Positions 48,475 to 59,673 of a stretch of 64,000 nucleotides of DNA are shown piece by piece (position 1 is the first letter of the stretch; the number at the start of each line of letters is the position of its first letter). Source of the stretch: Pyxicephalus adspersus (taxonomy: Eukaryota; Chordata; Amphibia; Anura; Pyxicephalidae); assembly GCF_032062135.1 (NCBI RefSeq), contig NC_092868.1, forward strand, positions 46,599,103 to 46,663,102, read 5' to 3'. The translations under genes and the position numbers were made by a program. The notes beneath the pieces are model-generated. The model did no database searches and was not told the origin of the DNA. It saw nothing but the letters and a program-made list of their open reading frames with translations.

Positions 48475-49018
48475 ATATGCGTCAAACCTGGCATTGAGAT
48501 TAATAGGGAAGTCCATGTGCTGCTTTGAGAATAATGGAGAGGTCTAATGCCTACCTGACATTGAGAACATATTGGGCACATCCAATGGAGAACATGGCAT
48601 TGGGAATATTGGGGACATCCAGTCCATGTGCTGCATGGAGAACATGGCATTGAGAATAATGGGGAGGTCCAATGCATGCTCTGCATGGAGAACCTAATAA
48701 TGACAATAATGGAGACATCCAGGCCATGTACTGCATGGAGAACATGGCATTGAGGATATTGGACACATCCAGTCCAAGTGTGGAATGGAGAACATGGCAT
48801 TGAGAATATTGAAAGCATCTAGGGCATGTGCTGCACGGAGAACATGGCATTGAGAATAATGGGGAGGTCCAATGCATGCTCTGCATGGAGAACCTATCAT
48901 TGAGAATAATGGAGACATCCAGGCCATGTGCTGCATGGAGAACATGGCATTGAGAATAATGGGGAGGTCCAATGCATGCTCCTCATGGAGAACCTATCAT
49001 TGAGAATAAAGGATGGGT
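48475..49018. repeat. 50-bp minisatellite, about 11 units
   Basis: The unit is CATGGAGAACATGGCATTGA then GAATAATGGGGAGGTCCAAT then GCATGCTCTG. It repeats every 50 bases with variants such as GGAGACATCCAGGCCATGTG. Because 50 is not a multiple of three, the same repeat cycles through all frames. It happens to lack stops on the minus strand, producing three overlapping open frames (48432-48972) with repeated HGLDVS/AWMSP peptides. I read these as by-products, not genes. Confidence 0.9.
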
Positions 49019-49456
49019 CTAGCACTGCATAGAGGATTTGGCAGAATGTTTTATTCTGTTAACATGCTTGCTCCTGGGTGGCTCACACCAGCAAGAAGAT
49101 GGAGATGTTTCCATTTAAAGCCCCTATAATTGTTGGCAAAAAGGATGCATATAGGATTTTCTTTTCTTTTTGGCAAATCTGCAGTTACTCTTTAAATCAG
49201 TGTTCACAAGACTTGACTAATACTTCAGTGCCATGTGTGGAAAAAAGCTCTAAAGGGATATTTATAAATGACAAACATTTTGTACTATGATTCCCAGTAT
49301 TTTATTACTTTTCTGTGATACAAATGTGTTGTATGTATTTATATACTGTAATTGCAGAATGCAATTGCGTGTGACTGTTGTTTATTCTATTTATTATTAT
49401 CATTATTATTATTTTGGTGTCACAAATATGTTGTACATATTTGTTGTCCTGTATCC

Positions 49457-49462
49457 AATAAA
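49457..49462 (+). terminator. LRRC38: Candidate LRRC38 poly(A) signal AATAAA
   Basis: AATAAA sits in GTATCCAATAAAGAGATG, followed within 30 bases by a GT-rich stretch (GTGGGTGGTTTGGTC), the usual downstream element. A second AATAAA is at 49516-49521. Confidence 0.5.
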
Positions 49463-49521
49463 GAGATGCTCCGTTCAGTGGGTGGTTTGGTCATTTGTTT
49501 TCCCCAATATTGTTTAATAAA

Positions 49522-50197
49522 ATGATGTTATTAGATTCACACTAACAACCTAAAGCTAAATACTGTAAGGAAACAAAATTACCCTTCCGATACGTCAAAC
49601 GTTAACCCCTGCTTTCATTTAGTGCAAACTTATGTCATCCCCCGGCCCCTGGTAGTTGGAACTCTCTTCTTCACTAAAAAAGCTCAAGGTGGGCAAAGTT
49701 CTTTTCGGATGAATAAAGTTAATTATTTTGCTCTCCTGCCCAAGAAAATCACGGAATATATAATATTTAAAAAAAGGTATTATTAATTTGTTATAGTAAT
49801 ATTACTGATGTTTTTGCACTGCCCGAAAGCTTATAACCTAAGAGGCCTTATCTAAGATCTCTTCAGAGAAAGTTAATTTGAATATAAATACCTAATACTA
49901 GTTATACTATGAACTGAATAAATAAGAATCTTCACAGACATAATCCAGCTTGGCCTTTATTTTACCAGAGATCAATGCTATGTGTCTCAGATGTACAAAG
50001 ATGGCTAGACCGTAGACCTGCCTTTCAGCTGACTTCGTTGGTTGGGTTGTCTCACTATCATATTTGTTGCTAACTTTTCAAAATTTCCAATCATTTTTTT
50101 CATGTGAACAAGATAACTCATGTACAGCACCAACAGATTGAATATTACTTTAAATTATTCTTGAGGTCTCTTTTTGTTGCATGTGGTGCAGTTATAA
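49522..50197. other. Intergenic, no feature
   Basis: I see no gene or clear repeat between the presumed end of LRRC38 and the next MITE. Confidence 0.5.
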
Positions 50198-50385
50198 TTT
50201 GGGCCTGATTTATTAAAGTTCTCCAAGAATAGAGAATATTGGAGGACCTGGAGGATCCAGCAAACTTGGAATGGATTTCCAGTGGCTGGCAAATGTTTTC
50301 GGTACTGGACCAGATCCATTGCAGGTTTGCTGGATCCCCCAGGTTCTCCCATGATAGTCTAAAAAAGCTTTAATAAATCAGGACC
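50198..50385. mobile_element. Foldback MITE
   Basis: CCTGATTTATTAAAGTTCTC at the left and TTTAATAAATCAGGACC at the right. The inner arms include GATCCAGCAAACTTGGAATG and CATTGCAGGTTTGCTGGATC. Nearly the whole element is one palindrome. Confidence 0.9.
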
Positions 50386-51029
50386 AATGTCTGTGTATGT
50401 TATACCTCTTCTCTCTGTGACATCATACAGTGGAGATAAAAATAATATCTATTTGCAGTGTATATGTTAAAACGTATGGCAAAGTGTAATGAACTCCAAG
50501 AGCAAACAATAACAAAAGGACACAAGGATCTTATATATTTGACACAACGCTCAAAAATTTTTTAATGCCAAGAAGAACATCACTAAACAGACATATAGGA
50601 TGTTTATTTCATAGCTTATATATATTTTGATGACAATGTCTATTACTGCACGCTCTATTCTGGCAAACATATTCCTTGAAATGTTAATTTACCTTTTTGA
50701 AAAAGTAAAATGGAAAACCAAAACAAAACTATATATAGTTTTAGCCAGTAGCTATTTTTATTCTGGAGTAGGAATTAAACAACATATAAATTAAAGCTAA
50801 ACTCTACATTTTTTATTATCCATATAGGAATCTCAAGATTGATTTTAAGTCTAAAAATACTCAGTAATTTGCTCAGCAGGACCTAAGAAACCCATTCACG
50901 TCCTTATTCCCCATACTGATTGACTTAAGGACCTTCCTGACCTTCTTTCTCCATAGACACAGTCCATGGCTTTCCTTTGGGATCACGGGTCATCATATGA
51001 CTTTGGCAAATACCCAAGGTGACATGTGG

Positions 51030-51032
<3 letters not shown>
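50386..51032. other. Intergenic, no feature
   Basis: AT-rich sequence without a recognised gene or element. Confidence 0.5.

Positions 51033-51063
<31 letters not shown>
51033..51063. repeat. TA dinucleotide microsatellite
   Basis: About 15 TA units. Confidence 0.95.
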
Positions 51064-51065
<2 letters not shown>

Positions 51066-51115
51066 ATCAGCTATACTTGCAGGTTGCATATTTTACCAAT
51101 ACAAAGCAATTATTA

Positions 51116-51437
51116 ATATACGGTATTTATATAGCACCATCTTATTACGCAGCTCTGTACAAAGTCCATAGTCATGTCACTAGCTGTCCTTCAAAGGTGC
51201 TCACAATCTAATGTCCCTACCATAGTCATATGTCTTTCATACATTCTAAGGTCATTTTTGGGAGGAAGCCAATTAACCTAACTGCATGTTTTTTGTAAAT
51301 GTGGGAGAAAACCTAGGCAAACACAGGTAGAACCTACAAACTCCATGCAGATAGTGTCCTGGCCGAGATTCCAACCTGGGACCTAGCGCTGCAAAAAAAT
51401 CAGAGCGCTAACCTTTGAGTCACCGTGCTGCCCCAAT
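51116..51437 (-). mobile_element. V-SINE-like SINE with L2-type tail
   Basis: Minus strand: GGGGCAGCACGGTGACTCAA head, GGTTGGAATCTCGGCC box B region, core TTTTCTCCCACATTTAC and ATGCAGTTAGGTTAATTGG, and an L2-like terminus (GCTGCGTAATAAGATGGTGC). Confidence 0.88.
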
Positions 51438-51734
51438 GCAATAAGTATCTCTCAAAAAGCAGTAACTTAGAACATTAGGCTTTAAAGAATAGAATAGTCT
51501 GGAAAAAACACATTTTGTCAAATCTCATTTTACATTTCCTACATTAAGCAGGAAAGGGATCATTATATGCCTACTTATGCAGATCTACCCATGCCATATT
51601 TCTGGAAACTTCAGCGGGTAAGAGGATTGATTGTTCTCTTTCATTGTTTCTAGCTAAATAAACTGTCCATGCAGTCCGAAGAGGTGGTACATGTTCCTGA
51701 GAGATCTGTCAATGGAGACAGAAAGAAACTCTGC

Positions 51735-52012
51735 GCACACACATCAATTTATTGTCAAGATGTATGGTCTTCCCCATCTCTGGTTAAAATCTGACATGTG
51801 TACAGCATTCCCCCAATGTTGTTCAATGATTTGTCCTGGTGGATAAATGAACAACGGATCAGGAACGACCACTGTGTATTTTATTGGAGGAAAGCAAAGA
51901 GCAGTTCTGTTTGATCATCCTCCCCCCTCTCCATAGAACAGAATAGCACTGTTTCAACGTTCACAAAAACTGTTTGCAATGACAATAATCATACGTATGT
52001 ATATAGCCGAAG
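51735..52012. mobile_element. MITE of the GGCTATGTACACAC family, degraded
   Basis: It shares CCCCTCTCCATAGAACAGAA and the right end ACGTATGTATATAGCC with 11057-11375. The left end is unclear. Confidence 0.6.
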
Positions 52013-52639
52013 TCCACATCTTCATATGTGATGGAGAAGAGATATAAGGCCCACCGATGATCATGTTGTTACATGGCAGTTGTCCCATTGCTGTAAGAGA
52101 CTGGGCATGAGAATGTTTAAATTGTTGCAACCAAGTTCCAGTAAAAGAATTCTTTTACATTCTATAAAGTGAATTCTTCCAGTTACTCCAGCAGCCGTAT
52201 ACCCAGTGACAGGACAGCTGGAGTAACAGGAGACGTTCAATGCAGAAGATGAGTAGAGGACATTAGCGTAAAAAGACGAGTGCAGACTGTGGTCACAACA
52301 AAAAGCCTGAAACATCCTCCACTTTATCCATGGAGGATAAAGTTGACCTCCTTATGTGAGCTTAGAGATAGAATGACAAATACCAGGTTGATCATTGGAA
52401 AGAATTTAGTCTGGCACAGTTGAAACTGAGAATCCTGGAATGCTTCATATGAGCTTGGGCACACTGGAAGTGTTTGACTTTGGAGGTTCCTAAATGATAA
52501 CAATGGTCTCAATGTCAACATTTGATTTAAAACCAAGAAAAGTATGACTGCCTGGAGCTACATAATAAACTATAAAGACAAGTATGGAAGCTGCCATTGC
52601 TCACTTCATAGTAAAAGATTTTTTTAAAAAAAGCTTGAG

Positions 52640-53290
52640 CTGCAATATTGTAGCAGGAATGGTGAGGCTTTCTGATTAGAGCCACCTACGAGTTAATCTT
52701 TTTTAGCAAATACAAAAAAACATGGAATGCTGAATACATGTATTGTGGATGTACAGGTGGATTTGTGTAAACGGTTTGGTCTGTGCCCTTACGGTCATCT
52801 TGTGTCCTCCTTCCCACACTTGTTGGGGGTGGGAGTGACCCGATAAAAAGAAAGGTTTAGTTGTTTTGCCTCAATGGGTCATAAGAAATAAAGGAGCTGG
52901 TAATATACAAAATATAATCTAACAATTGCAAGTTTTTTCACATTATATTGTAACAAAGAGGTTTGGTCAAAGTGGGCCACCAATGGTCAGGTAATGATCT
53001 GATTAGTTAAGGTCAGTGTATAACTGCTAACTCCAGATATGATAGAATTGAGTGCTGATGCTGACATTTTCTGGATACACATAAAGAAATGCCAGCTTCG
53101 TCCTTCTTGATTCTTCCCAGTTAGGTGATATGAAATGGGCGCTCCCTGGGATAAACTGAGTTGTGTGATCTTGCTGCTGGAACTATTGCTGTTTTGGACC
53201 ATTGTACGCAACCAAAAAAGATAAGTACTAACTTTTATTAGGAAGTGTCTGAGTGTTTGTGTCATTCTTTAACATTTCCTGACACTCCCA
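52640..53290 (-). repeat. Unclassified 0.65-kb interspersed repeat, uninterrupted copy
   Basis: The reverse complement matches 540-1000 plus 1637-1838. This copy shows the pre-insertion state of the site where the other copy received L2. No open frame is convincing. Confidence 0.65.
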
Positions 53291-53347
53291 CAAATACTTT
53301 CACTTTGTTGCAAATATTCACTTAAAATTCTCAGCTGTCCTCTGTAC

Positions 53348-53535
53348 CAGTGGTCGACAAACTTTTCAGACCCACGGACCACTAAATGTCATGATGCAAG
53401 ACCAAAAAGACAAACCCCACCCACCACCCTAAGCCTGCGATCCGTATGGGGGACCTCGGCTCTGGCTGGTCCTTCCCCTGACCCTGTTTAAGGGCGCACC
53501 GACCAGAGCCGTGGCCCACCGGTTGGCAATTGCTG
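53348..53535. mobile_element. hAT-type MITE, short relative of 3083-3421
   Basis: Starts CAGTGGTCGACAAACTTTTC and ends CCGGTTGGCAATTGCTG. Flanks CTCTGTAC and CTCTGTAA match at 7 of 8 positions. The interior shares GATCCGTATGGGGGACC-like and ACCCCGTTT-like words with the longer relative. Confidence 0.85.
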
Positions 53536-53543
53536 CTCTGTAA

Positions 53544-55135
53544 TACTTCTTTTTTGCCACAATCTTCTCCTCAACACCATTCTACCCAGAAGACTATGGA
53601 CAAAAACTAGCAGCCTACGATGGTTCCATCCCCGAGGAGTCAACAGCATAGATCCTGCATTTCATTTTTTAAAAGTAGGTGCAAAGTTTATAGGTTCATG
53701 GTGGGAGGCCTTAGGCACATGGAGTAATGTTAGAAACCATTTTTTGTATACACCCCTTATCTTTTAGCCTGTCGTACGTGCAGCTATGCTGAGTATACTC
53801 TATAAAACCTAATTTGATCGAGCATTTTAAAGATCATGTTAAAATAAATGTGAGTTTTTAAATGGAATGTAGCTTAGTAGTCAGTAACACTACAGTTAAG
53901 CCGATTCAGAAATATCAAAAATGGGTAATAAAAATATCACCAGAGTCCCAGGTAATAAAGTTCTATTTATATAATGCAGGCTGACAGATACAGAGAAAGG
54001 AAGCTTCTGCAGCAACACTGCTTCAGGAATAAAGTCATTCTGCAGAGTTCCTGCATGTTCGTGCGCCTCTCTGCCTTGACATCTTGATGATAATGAAAAT
54101 CAGCATTAAAGATCACAGCAAACAGAAAGACGGCCAAAGTGCAGATTTCTAGCTGGTTGACCAAAATATTGTTTATTTTTATTTATAGAACAAGTTTTGA
54201 AGGTTGGCACTGTCATACTATGTTGAGCTTTAGAGAGTACATAGAAGCATTTACATCGGTTTATTGCTAAGAATAGGAGGATTACACTCATACTCATAGT
54301 TGTAGACACTATTTAACCTGCCAGTATGTTTTTGCATTGAGGGAAGAAGCAGGAGCACCTGAAAAAGACCTAAAACACATATGGAGAGCATTGTGGTTTT
54401 GTCCCGGTAAACTAGATCCAAGTGTGGCGTAAGCAGAAAAGTTCCCTTTTCTTGACTGGCTGCCGGACTCTGTGTTTTGCCCCACTTGAAACCAACGCAG
54501 TAAAATGAGTTAAAACTCCCATGATTTAATTCTTGCCCGTGTATGGCTCATCAAATATCAATACTTAAGCCATACTTGGCCATAGCTCGTCACGCCCGAA
54601 GAGCCCAACAAAAGTGTATTACCAGAAATCCCTTCCTGGTATTGAAGTAATAACCCCGTAAAGGACCTGCAAATATTTCTATACCATCCATTATCACCTT
54701 TAGACCCCACTAACAAATCCATACCTACCGGATGACATCTGCTTAATTAGCAAGAACATTCACACAAACGTAGTCTACAGCCTGTCATTTGGAAAACCAT
54801 GACATTCGATTATCTTTTAAATTGGTTAATTAACATCAACCACTGCCTCGTATACATGTGCTCATTAACAATCAGTCATGTAAGAATTGCAAATAGGTCT
54901 CAAAAGTCCCCTGAGGAAGCCATATTGGCGAAACGTGTCGGGAGTGAGAGCCACTAATTTCTCTATTCACTCTTCTCATTAATGATTGAATTGAATAATC
55001 AGCTGCATTGGTGACAAAATATCTAACAGTGCACCAGACAGTAGCAGACATACATATAAAATGTTGTGCAATCCAAATAATGACTTGTTACATTTTTTTT
55101 TGCAGACATTTCCCTACAAGACTGATCAAGCTACA
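53544..55135. other. Intergenic stretch, one repeated motif at 54902-54945
   Basis: No supported gene. CCCTGAGGAAGCCATATT followed by GGCGAAACGTGTCGGG at 54906-54941 is shared, inverted, with about 59988-60029. The minus-strand frame at 53967-54164 is hydrophobic at its start but has no family match. Confidence 0.45.
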
Positions 55136-55139
55136 GGTC

Positions 55140-55425
55140 ATTGTTGCCTTTCACAAAAGCTCCCCCAGCAACTCACAGGTCCCACAGCAACCCACAAAGG
55201 CTCCAAGCGTCCCGCAGGGGCCCACAGCAACCTATAAGAACTCATGGCAATCCACAAGAGCTTACAATTACCCACAGGAGTTTCAAGCATAGCACAGGGG
55301 CTTACAGCAACTCACAGGAGCTCGAAACAACCAACAAAAGCTCACAACAACCCATAGAAGCTCACAACAACCCACAAGAACTCACAGCTTTTAACAGAAG
55401 CTCACAACATTCCAATAATTTTCTG
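55140..55425. repeat. Degenerate minisatellite, about 20-21-bp unit
   Basis: AAGCTCACAACAACCCACAAG-like units repeat with drift. It produces an open + strand frame (HNNPQEL, NSQELE repeats) that I do not regard as a gene. It begins just past the presumed 3' end of the CRIM1-like gene. Confidence 0.75.
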
Positions 55426-55452
55426 ATGCCAGTCCCTTCCAATTCAAAAGAT

Positions 55453-55458
55453 TTTATT
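55453..55458 (-). terminator. Candidate poly(A) signal of the CRIM1-like gene
   Basis: TTTATT on the + strand is AATAAA on the minus strand, about 265 bases past the TAA that closes the VWC exon. It supports, but does not prove, that the VWC exon is terminal. Confidence 0.35.
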
Positions 55459-55619
55459 TTTTTTGGTTGATGGACAAATATGTATTTGCTTTCCTTATGC
55501 CCCTCTGCCACCAGAATACTCAAGACTACCAAGAACATCTCAACTAATTTGTGGGTACTTATGAGTATTTTATATTTAATTAGGTTAATTTCTGTAATTA
55601 CTAATATTAAAAAACAGGA

Positions 55620-55662
55620 TTTATATAGCGCCAACATAATATACACCGCTGATTCAAAACAA
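55620..55662 (-). mobile_element. L2-type 3' tail scrap
   Basis: GATTTATATAGCGCCAACAT followed by AATATACACCGCTGATTC is a short inverted remnant of the L2 terminus. It would lie in the 3' UTR of the CRIM1-like gene. Confidence 0.6.
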
Positions 55663-55722
55663 ATCTGACATAATGCAACACAAAATAAAATCATTATACC
55701 AGTACCATGTTTGGTTCTTTTT

Positions 55723-55964
55723 TTAAAGCACACACAGGTGTGTGTTACAGCATGATCCAGGCTTCCCATCTCCTTTTTGAATTATCACTACTCTTTTCCC
55801 TTGTGGACAGCTATTATCACATTGCTGGAAGTTACATGTGCAGTAGCTTGGCAAGGTTGGGCAACAGCTTCCATAGGGGGTATACGACCTGGTGAGCACT
55901 GAGTCTTTGGGACAGATGGGTGATTTTTCTTCTGGGCAAGTCACATTGGCACACTGGCGCTCCA
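55723..55964 (-). CDS. CRIM1-like secreted protein, VWC-domain exon (probably last)
   Basis: The exon starts after acceptor TTTTCTTACAG in phase 1 and reads (x)ERQCANVTCPEEKSPICPKDSV and onward to NTHLC, a von Willebrand factor type C domain. I count 12 cysteines, including two CC pairs (GSCC and GSCC). By recall this matches the spacing of the first VWC domain of CRIM1, which binds BMP-family ligands. The frame reaches TAA only two codons after the final cysteine (CVL-stop). That fits a terminal exon of a short secreted protein. Alternatively, a GT inside TGTGTGTGC (55729-55733) could be a donor leading to more VWC exons, but I find none downstream on this strand. The residues are too diverged to call it CRIM1 itself with confidence. 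Confidence 0.8.
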
Positions 55965-56636
55965 CTGTAAGAAAAGAATAGGCATGGTTACAAATAATAT
56001 GTCAAAATCCAGCATATTTTCAACAATTTCTTGTTTTTGGATGATTGAAAGTGACTGTGAAAGTCTTAGAAAATGAACTGAGACATAAATCAGCTCTGTG
56101 GTTGCACTAAATATTGGAAAAAAAAACATTCAAGTAAAAGATGTCAAAATATAAGACGGCTCATGTCTTCTACCTTCCTTCCATACCAGTTCTGCAACCT
56201 CAGTGAGACTCCTTAGAATTCTTCATTTTCAGGAGTATTGGATATTCATGCTCCCAATACGCACTGTGGTGCTTTTCTTTAACGTCTATGCCGCTGCAGT
56301 AGTTTAGTGCTGTTATATCATTTTGGTTGGAAGATAGAACCACCATGCTCCAGGCTGTGTTAGGACGCTTAGAGGCTTAGGGCAATATCTCTCATTGTGC
56401 CAGTGAAAGTGTCAATCAGATTTACAGAAGTAGAAAGAACAATAAATACCAGACATTACAGGGACAGAGTTTGGTAGTAGGTGGTGAGCAATTCTGGGGC
56501 TTTAAGTCTAATTGTATATTTATTTATTTATTGTTATTTCTGTCCATAGGCTTGTGTAATTAAAACTTAGTTGCTGTTCCCATGATAAACGTTTTGTCAC
56601 TCTAACTAGGCAGCAATGGTGGCATAAGTGATTCCC

Positions 56637-57900
56637 TCATTTCATTCTAAGGTGAAATGGAAGCCAATGAAGAGAGCTACAAAGAGAGGCAGCAGAAGAG
56701 GAGCCAAGGGAAGGATGGATGAGTGTGGCTGGAAATGTTCTGAATATGGGGGGTAAATGAGAGGGCAGAATCAAGGTGATGCCAAGACAACGTACCTGAG
56801 GGGAGGGCCGAATAACAGTGTTGTTAACAGTTAGATATATGTCAGGGGGAAATTTGGAATTTGAGGGGGGGATGATGATGAGTTCTGTTTTATCCAGGTT
56901 GAGTTTCAGGAATCGGTCAGACATCCATGATGAGATGGCTGACAGGCAGCATGAGACCTTATACAGGACTGAGGGAGACAGGTCAGGGGTGGACAGATAA
57001 ATTTGAGTGTCATCAGCATATAGATGGTACTGTAAGCCAAAGGAGGATATGAGACTACCGAGAGAGGAGGTGTACATAGAAAAGAGAATTGGTCCAAGGA
57101 CTGACCCTTGGGGAACACCAACAGAGAGGAGAGTGGGAGTGGAGGAGTTACCATTGAAAGAAACTTGAAAGGAGCGGTCAGACAGATAGAAAGCAAACTA
57201 AGAGAGAGCAGTGTCACAGATACCAATGGAGCCATGATTTGTATTAGAAAGGGGGGGGGGGGATCAACAGTGTCATAGGCAGAGGAAACATTGTGGAGAA
57301 GGAAGAGGGAAACGTTACCTTGAGACTTAGCTCTGATGAGGTCATTGGCCACTTTAGTAAGGGCTGTTTCAGTGGAGTGGGCAGCTCGAAAGCCAGACGG
57401 AGAGAGCTGGTGCTCAGGTAATTGGTGAGTCATTTGTAGACAAGGCGTTCAAGGAGTTTGGAGACATATGGGAGAGGGGAGATAGGACGGTAGTTGGAGG
57501 GTAGGGAGGGGTCCAGTGAAGGTTTCTTTAGGATAGGGAGAATAATGGCATGTTTTAAAGTGGATAGGTAGATACCAGTAGAGAGGGAGAGGTTGAATAG
57601 TTTGGTTAGGGTGGAGGCCAGGGTGGAGGAATGGGCACAAAGTGGATCAAAGGGAATTGGGACAAGCAGACAGGTAATAGATGGAGATAAAGAGAGAGAG
57701 AGGAGACTTTCACAGTAACAGGGCTTAGGAAGGTTAGTGATGATTGACAGGTGAAAGGAGTGGTGGCAATGTCTTGGGCAGCGAAGGTAGTTGTGGGGGG
57801 AACAGGTGTGGGGTTTAGAAGGGGGTCAATTATTGAGAGGAGGCTGCTTGGGTTGAAAATGACAACAGAGAAGTCATTTTGCTTGGTGACAGTGTACATG
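56637..57900 (-). mobile_element. L2-clade LINE remnant, several frameshifts
   Basis: On the minus strand the pieces read in order: PSPICLQTP near 57450, [20 protein letters not shown] and YDTVD near 57260-57380, [10 protein letters not shown] near 57010, and [18 protein letters not shown] near 56880. The fragment ends with the LHWLPFHLR motif at 56640-56670. These are L2-type reverse transcriptase motifs, with the catalytic YADD intact here. Frameshifts, a G-run near 57250 and a deletion before LHWLPF show that it is dead. The L2 3' tail is missing. Confidence 0.88.
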
Positions 57901-59673
57901 CACAGATATCTGCTGATCCCACTTACAGTATTTTAGGATCGCCACATATTGAACAATCTAGCCATACAATCTTCTATTTTGCAAGCGTACAAAATGACTG
58001 AAAGGTTTTGGTTAGGTCCCCATATGACATATGTTTGGTAAATCTAAAGTTGACATTACATATAATTTGGATGGACACTGTACTGTACAGACAAGGAAGC
58101 TTTTCCATCTTTTTATCAATATTCAAACTTTACCTTAACTTATGTCACAAATATTGTCTTTTAATTTAAATGATTAAAGAGACTCGCTCTGTTTAATCAG
58201 CATATAGATTAATTTGCTGAAAAGTTGCTATCTTTACTTGATAATAATGTTATCTAATACACAGGAATCTCTTCTGAATTTAATTACATGTTCCAGTGTC
58301 CTTTAATTACCATTATAAATCACAATAGAAAAAAATACAAAAGTTGTAGAAAGGGCAAATTTAAAGTCTACATGACATCATTCTTGAAGGAAAGTGTCTA
58401 CGCTGGTGGGGAAGGGCCATTTTATGTTGCTTTGAGGGCAACATGGGAAAGATACAAATCTTCCAATAAAGAAGTCTCTAGGGTCTCTAATAATGTTTTT
58501 TGGTACTGGCTGCAGGACACCATTTGTAATGCATATATAGCTCTGTATCTGTAGAAAGCAGATCTCAGGGTCTTAAATTTGTACAATAATCATAGGCAAA
58601 GTCTTAGGAGTATGAAGTAGTCAATTGGTGTAATCAGGGGTTGTGGAAGGCATTAAGTTGAGAAGTCAACATTCACTGTGGACTGGAGAGCATCACTGAG
58701 CAACAGTGCATAGATTATCTTTGTCCTTATCCTTGGTCTAAGTCCTCCATCAGCCCAACATTCCAAAGATGGAATGGTGAAATTATTCTTTAGAATCCAG
58801 TTTGTGGACTGCCTAAGAGAGTGTGTTGGATTTGGCATGGGAGAGGGGGAAGAATCTTTATTTAGATCCTCAAACTCTTAGGATCACATCCTATGTTTTG
58901 TTAATAAAATGACTAAAAAATATGTAAAACCTTTTTCATTTTGTTCAATCTTAAAAACCACTTTCACCCACTATTACTCACCTTTGATTCAGCTCCACCT
59001 TGCCACTCCATTTGTCATTTGGGCGCTATGTACTAAATATGGGGGAGCATCTATCCTTTTCTTTTTTTGCTCCCAAGATGCAGTGTTTGGGCCTGAGCAA
59101 CCAAATTCCAGGCTCAAGCACTGTTACATGGAAAAGCTGAGAATGTCTTTAATCCAGAATATCCCTAACCCAGGCTTTTTCCCTCTATGGCATAATGCTG
59201 CACGGCCATGTTTGTGTGTATCGCATTAAGAACGTCCATTAATTTGACTGTGCTGCCCAATAAAGCACAACACACACACAAAGTTAATTAAATGGACCAC
59301 AGCAAAACACCAGACTGGGATGCCCCACATTGTTCAGTGGTGCATTATTAAAATGCTTTTAGAGTGTCATTAAGAAGAAATAGTAGCCCAGCATCCCGAC
59401 ATGGATATAGCACAATGTTCCATGGCCAACAGACACTAAAAGACAAAAGGATACATTTTGGTATCGGTTTTCTCACTCCAAATAAATGGTTTCAGAGATC
59501 TATCCTCCCCTTAAGAGATTGAATAGTATGTGTAAAGAAATAGAAAGAGAGGGATTTTGTGTTTCAGTTTTCTGAAATGTCCAACAAAAAAAAAGTAAAA
59601 GTAGTAATTTTACATATTCATACATCACAATATTTTATTTCAACCTCTATTGGTTTGCGTGAAGTTGAGATGA
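57901..59673. other. Intronic stretch, possible conserved element at 59030-59450
   Basis: No exon is recognised. 59030-59450 is repeat-free, with TTAATTAAATGG and CATTAATTTGACTG words, and may be regulatory. That is inference only. Confidence 0.3.

Larger units (their letters stand above)
46149..49480 (+). other. LRRC38: Probable LRRC38 3' UTR
   Basis: Downstream of the stop there is no other gene until an AATAAA at 49457-49462 (and another at 49516-49521). An AT-rich stretch with TGTA and TTTATTATTAT words precedes it. I infer that the 3' UTR extends to here, about 3.3 kb. It would contain a foldback MITE, a hAT fragment and a 50-bp minisatellite. An earlier end is possible. Transcript data are needed. 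Confidence 0.45.

Noticed and set aside
48432..48972. Three overlapping minus-strand frames with repeated Cys/Met/Trp peptides
   Set aside because: They are products of a 50-bp tandem repeat without stops. No start context, splice site or homology supports a gene.
53967..54309. Two overlapping minus-strand frames with hydrophobic starts, one with CCC near the end
   Set aside because: No family match, no convincing splice sites, and they overlap in different frames. I considered them as 3' exons of the CRIM1-like gene, but the cysteine pattern does not fit VWC or a CRIM1 tail.
55141..55470. 109-residue frame rich in Gln, Asn and Ser
   Set aside because: Explained by the degenerate 20-21-bp minisatellite.
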